NCBI GenBank assembly: GCA_023957385.1
Contig: JAMLGZ010000001.1
Span: 1,164,923 to 1,228,922 of the forward strand
Length of the DNA stretch: 64,000 nucleotides
Direction of reading: 5' to 3'
DNA from: Brumimicrobium sp.
Lineage (GTDB): Bacteria; Bacteroidota; Bacteroidia; Flavobacteriales_D; Crocinitomicaceae
Shown: one piece after another, positions 60,851-64,000 of the stretch
How positions within the stretch are numbered: the stretch's first letter is position 1
Layout: every line of letters starts with the position of its first letter
Position numbers and translations under genes: made by a program
Notes under the pieces: model-generated
Database searches by the model: none
What the model was told of the DNA's origin: nothing
Seen by the model: only the letters and a program-made list of their open reading frames with translations

Positions 60851-62737
60851 TTATATTGATTCTATACTTCTGTTTACAAAATTAGTCAATTCTTCTCCTT
60901 TTAGCATACCTTGAGATAGCATAGCTAAATCTGTCAACTGCTTTGCTTTCGCTTTGCGTTCTTCTCCTTTTTCATTGAGAATCACAGAAATTTTAGGGTG
61001 ATTGCTATTAATTACCATGTTGTATGTTTCAGGAAAAGCTCCAAAAAATCCTGCTCCACCTAATTTTTGTTGTTCTTGCATCCTGCGAATGAATTCGGGC
61101 TGCGTTAAAATAATAGGTGCATCTTTCTCGGAGAGACTTTCAAATTGCACTTTAAATTTATCTTTATTGACTACTTCCTCAAAAAATGATTTAAGTTCTT
61201 CTTGCTCTTTTTCGTTTAGTTTGGAAGGAATTTCTTCATCTTTTTTGATGAGTTTTTCTAAGGTATCAGAATCAACACGTGCAAAACCAATATTTTCATT
61301 GTCCATTTCAACTTTTTGTATCCAGTGAGATGTGAGTGGACTTTGCAATTCTAGTACTTTATACCCTTTATCAGTAGCTGCTTTTACAAAACTGTATTGC
61401 TCGTCTTTATTGTGCGTGTATAAAATGATAGTTTTACCATCTTTATCTGTTTGTGCAGACTTTACGTCCTCTTTAAATTCAGTTACTGTGTAATATTTTC
61501 CTTCGGTAGTTTTTACTAAATGAAAATCTTTCGCTTTTTCGTTGAATTTCTCATCGGATAACATCCCATATTCTGAGAACACGCGTAAATCATCCCATTT
61601 ACCTTCAAAGTCTTTGCGGTCTTTCTTGAACATATCTTTCAATTTGTCTGCAACCTTTTTAGTAATATGCGTAGATATTTTCTTAACGTTGCCATCACTT
61701 TGTAAATAAGATCGGGATACGTTTAATGGAATATCTGGAGAATCTATAACACCATGTAATAGCGTTAGAAATTCGGGAACAATCTCGGTTACATCATCCG
61801 TGATAAACACTTGATTTGAATACAGATTAATTTTGTTCTTTTGAATTTCTACATTTTCCTTTATACGTGGGAAATATAGAATTCCTGTCAAATTAAAAGG
61901 ATAATCTACGTTCAAATGGATATGAAATAAAGGGTCTTCAAAAGTCATAGGATATAACTCTCTGTAGAAATCTTTATACTCTTCTTCCTTTAAATCAACT
62001 GGTTGTTTTATCCAAGCAGGTACAGTGTTGTTGATTTGATTAGGAATTTCATTTGGAACCTTTTTTATATTTCCTTGTTCATCCTTTTCTCCTTTAGGAT
62101 CATCTATGTATTCAGTTTTACTTCCGAAAATAATTGGTATAGGCAAGAACTTACAATATTTTTTTAAGATTCCTTCGATTCTTCCTTTTTCTAAAAATTC
62201 TTTAGATTCTTTGGTGATATGTAAAACGATATCTGTTCCACGCTCTGTCTTTTCAATCTCCTCAATGGTGTATTCGGTGGTGCCATTACTTTCCCATCTA
62301 ACGGCTTGTGAATCTGGATATCTTCCTAAAGTTTTTATTTCTACCTTATCGGCAACCATGAATGCGGAATAGAAACCTAACCCAAAGTGCCCAATAATAG
62401 ATTCTTTGTTTTCAGAATCTTTGTATTTCTGAACGAATTCCTCAGCTCCTGAAAAAGCGATTTGATTGATGTATTTATCAATTTCTTCTGCAGTCATTCC
62501 TATACCGTAATCTCTAATAGTGAGTGTTTTTGCCTTTTCATCTAATATAACCTCTACTTTTAAATCTCCAACTTCACCTTTGTATTCACCATTTTTAGAG
62601 AGTACTTTCAATTTCTGGGAAGCATCTACTGCATTGGAAACCAATTCTCTCAAAAATATCTCATGATCAGAATAAAGAAACTTCTTAATAATTGGAAAGA
62701 TATTTTCCGTTTCAACATTAATATGACCTTTTTTCAT
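60851..62737 (-). CDS. htpG: Molecular chaperone HtpG (Hsp90)
   Basis: 628 residues. GHKL ATP-binding motifs: EIFLRELVSNAVDASQKL, DYGIGMTAEEID, GHFGLGFYSAFMVADK, GTDIVLHI. Middle domain with DLKEEEYKDFYRELYP and LYSNQVFITDD; C-terminal dimerisation part shorter than in Escherichia coli but complete (ending LAMLSQGMLKGEELTNFVNRSIESI). ATP-dependent client maturation in the cytoplasm. The 145-bp gap to surE holds no clear heat-shock element that I can see. Confidence 0.97.
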   Translation of the reverse strand: MKKGHINVETENIFPIIKKFLYSDHEIFLRELVSNAVDASQKLKVLSKNGEYKGEVGDLKVEVILDEKAKTLTIRDYGIGMTAEEIDKYINQIAFSGAEEFVQKYKDSENKESIIGHFGLGFYSAFMVADKVEIKTLGRYPDSQAVRWESNGTTEYTIEEIEKTERGTDIVLHITKESKEFLEKGRIEGILKKYCKFLPIPIIFGSKTEYIDDPKGEKDEQGNIKKVPNEIPNQINNTVPAWIKQPVDLKEEEYKDFYRELYPMTFEDPLFHIHLNVDYPFNLTGILYFPRIKENVEIQKNKINLYSNQVFITDDVTEIVPEFLTLLHGVIDSPDIPLNVSRSYLQSDGNVKKISTHITKKVADKLKDMFKKDRKDFEGKWDDLRVFSEYGMLSDEKFNEKAKDFHLVKTTEGKYYTVTEFKEDVKSAQTDKDGKTIILYTHNKDEQYSFVKAATDKGYKVLELQSPLTSHWIQKVEMDNENIGFARVDSDTLEKLIKKDEEIPSKLNEKEQEELKSFFEEVVNKDKFKVQFESLSEKDAPIILTQPEFIRRMQEQQKLGGAGFFGAFPETYNMVINSNHPKISVILNEKGEERKAKAKQLTDLAMLSQGMLKGEELTNFVNRSIESI

Positions 62738-62856
62738 TTTTTATTATTTTTTTAGATACTTCCCTTTTGTCAATGTCTATGCCAATGACTTATAACTGTC
62801 AAAATGGCAAAATGAGTATTTCAATTAATTTCAGAATTGATTTCAAAAGATATGTT

Positions 62857-62864
62857 TATTTTTG
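62857..62864 (+). promoter_or_regulatory. -7 box TATTTTTG for surE
   Basis: Exact TAnnTTTG, 18 bp before the start. A weaker TAAAATTG at 62871-62878 lies four bases before the ATG (spacer AAAT) and is a near match to the leaderless motif. Confidence 0.4.
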
Positions 62865-62882
62865 ACAGACTAAAATTGAAAT

Positions 62883-63659
62883 ATGACAAAACAATCTCCA
62901 ATTATATTGATTACGAATGATGATGGGATACAAGCTAAGGGTATAAAATGTTTGGTGGAGGTAGCTAAGAATTTTGGTGAAGTTGTGATTGTTGCGCCAG
63001 ATAAGCCACAGTCGGGTATGGGGCATGCCATTACAGTAAATGAAATATTACGCATGAACAAATCTGATTTGTATCCTGATTATACTGCATATTCTTGCAC
63101 GGGAACACCAGTGGATTGTGTGAAACTAGCTATCTCTGAGGTTATCCATGGAAAGCCAGATTTGTTATTGTCGGGTATTAATCACGGTGAAAATTGTGCG
63201 TCAAATGTATTGTATTCTGGAACCATGTCAGCTGCTGTAGAAGGAGCTATGGAAAATATCCCTTCTATTGGATTTTCATTAATGGATTTTGATAGTGATG
63301 CAGATTTTACTGGAGCGAAATGGGCAGTAGAAAAAGTTATTAAACAAGTATTTGCTGGAAATTTTCCATCCAATGTCTGCCTGAATGTAAATATCCCTCA
63401 GTTTCCTAAAGATGAAATTAGAGGAATTAAGGTTTGTCGTCAAGCAAAGGCTTATTGGAAAGATACATTTGATAAACGTTTGGATCAGTTTGGTAAACCA
63501 TACTATTGGATGAAAGGAGATTTTAACCGTGATGACTGGCATGAAGATACAGATATTTGGGCCTTAGATAATGGCTATGTAAGCATTGTACCTACTCAAT
63601 TTGACATGACAGCTTATCAAGTAATAGAAGAATTATCTAATTGGAAATTTAATAGCTAA
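62883..63659 (+). CDS. surE: 5'/3'-nucleotidase SurE
   Basis: 258 residues. SurE motifs: ILITNDDGIQAKGIK with the D-D metal ligands, VAPDKPQSGMGHAIT, LLLSGINHGENCASNVLYSGTMSAAVEGA with Ser and Asn ligands. Removes phosphate from 5' and 3' nucleoside monophosphates and short polyphosphate; linked to stationary-phase survival. First gene of a unit with a small membrane protein (2-bp gap) and lpxB. Confidence 0.96.
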   Translation: MTKQSPIILITNDDGIQAKGIKCLVEVAKNFGEVVIVAPDKPQSGMGHAITVNEILRMNKSDLYPDYTAYSCTGTPVDCVKLAISEVIHGKPDLLLSGINHGENCASNVLYSGTMSAAVEGAMENIPSIGFSLMDFDSDADFTGAKWAVEKVIKQVFAGNFPSNVCLNVNIPQFPKDEIRGIKVCRQAKAYWKDTFDKRLDQFGKPYYWMKGDFNRDDWHEDTDIWALDNGYVSIVPTQFDMTAYQVIEELSNWKFNS

Positions 63660-63661
63660 GC

Positions 63662-63970
63662 ATGAAAAATTTAAAAAGAAAATTAGACTTTAAATATATT
63701 GGAGCCATTGTAGGATTTATACTCCCCTTGATTACTTTATTGATATTGTGGCAATGGAGATTACCAGAAAAAACATTTGGTTTATTTCTCTATTTCTTGA
63801 AAATCAGTTCTGATTTACGAGACAATATCCTGATTATGTCTATGCTTCCTAGTTTGGGGGTTTTTTACTTTACAAACTTTAGATTGAGAATGGATAGATT
63901 CTCAATGGGTTTTGTGAGTTTAACCGTTATCTATGCCACCATAATAACAATTCTAATGCTTGTTCTGTGA
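63662..63970 (+). CDS. Small membrane protein between surE and lpxB
   Basis: 102 residues, three hydrophobic segments (about 12-30, 57-73 and 80-102) with a basic N-terminus (MKNLKRKLDFK). No motif known to me. It starts 2 bp after surE and its stop overlaps the lpxB start, so it is translationally coupled to lipid A synthesis; its conservation in this place would suggest an envelope role, but that is inference. Confidence 0.7.
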   Translation: MKNLKRKLDFKYIGAIVGFILPLITLLILWQWRLPEKTFGLFLYFLKISSDLRDNILIMSMLPSLGVFYFTNFRLRMDRFSMGFVSLTVIYATIITILMLVL

Positions 63971-64000
63971 GAAAAATATACATTATAACAGGAGAAGCTT
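63967..64000 (+). CDS. lpxB: Lipid-A-disaccharide synthase, first codons only (truncated by window edge)
   Basis: GTG at 63967 overlaps the preceding stop and opens MRKIYIITGEA, matching the LpxB N-terminus (KIYIIAGEASGDLHG). Eleven codons are visible. LpxB joins two lipid A monomers at the inner membrane. The call rests on this short motif plus the surE neighbourhood, so it is tentative. Confidence 0.6.
   Translation, partial: MRKIYIITGEA

Noticed and set aside
1-64000. Defence system, prophage or CRISPR locus
   Set aside because: No cas, restriction, toxin-antitoxin, integrase (other than the IS3 transposase) or structural phage genes recognised.

Overview
The window is an AT-rich chromosomal segment from a member of the Bacteroidota, most likely the order Flavobacteriales. 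The evidence is a type IX secretion (T9SS) and gliding gene set (gldJ, porU, porV, porQ, two PorP/SprF paralogs), a T9SS-sorted cargo protein, Bacteroidota-style promoters (-7 box TAnnTTTG, sometimes with a TTTG about 18 bp upstream), almost no Shine-Dalgarno sequences, and Bacteroidota gene pairs such as surE-lpxB. Family level is a guess (Crocinitomicaceae-like); nothing here proves it.

Layout. 1-3.8 kb: 3'-truncated porQ, a phosphoesterase, a chalcone-isomerase-like protein, a T9SS cargo protein and lolA. 3.9-7.1 kb: ftsK and a lipoprotein gene. 7.4-12.9 kb: arginase, argS, rpsO, pnp. 13-16.7 kb: a PorP/SprF paralog facing a secreted PLD/SNase-like/HhH three-domain protein, then comB. 16.8-23.1 kb: a 1730-residue secreted TPR-repeat protein overlapping an ApbE lipoprotein gene. 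23.1-28.3 kb: a tightly packed minus-strand group (pyrD, HMG-CoA lyase, GIN-domain protein, lipoprotein, glutamine-amidotransferase-like protein without catalytic Cys/His, fused SpmA-SpmB). 28.3-31.2 kb: DUF6089-type barrel and an ABC exporter. 31.3-38.2 kb: rpmH, sucC, map, a membrane protein, divIC/ftsB-like, a fused E1 alpha/beta dehydrogenase, a UMF1-type MFS transporter. 38.2-41.8 kb: nfu, ruvX, upp and small membrane proteins, YjjG-type HAD phosphatase. 41.8-46.6 kb: conserved helical protein, a complete IS3-family element with 25-bp inverted repeats and a 3-bp target duplication, a LysM glucosaminidase, and an Nth lacking the iron-sulfur cysteines. 46.6-57.4 kb: TPR protein, small ORF, murF, then gldJ / PorP-like / porU / porV. 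57.4-64 kb: rmlA, trmD, SirB1-like protein, a TerB-DnaJ protein, htpG, surE, small membrane protein and the first codons of lpxB.

How it works together. The window is mostly housekeeping (translation, RNA decay, chromosome segregation, cell wall, envelope) interleaved with the outer-membrane end of the T9SS: PorU is the sortase, PorV and PorQ belong to the cell-surface attachment complex, GldJ and the PorP/SprF proteins link to gliding or adhesin secretion, and the choice-of-anchor-J protein is a client. The most original signals are (i) five genes whose start codon lies exactly four bases after a TAnnTTyG promoter box, which predicts leaderless mRNAs; (ii) the PLD/SNase-like/HhH fusion; (iii) the 1730-residue TPR protein tied to ApbE; and (iv) two enzymes that have lost hallmark residues (GATase-like, Nth). 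I did not see a CRISPR array, prophage, tRNA or rRNA gene, or a recognisable defence system. No intergenic stretch exceeds 300 bp.
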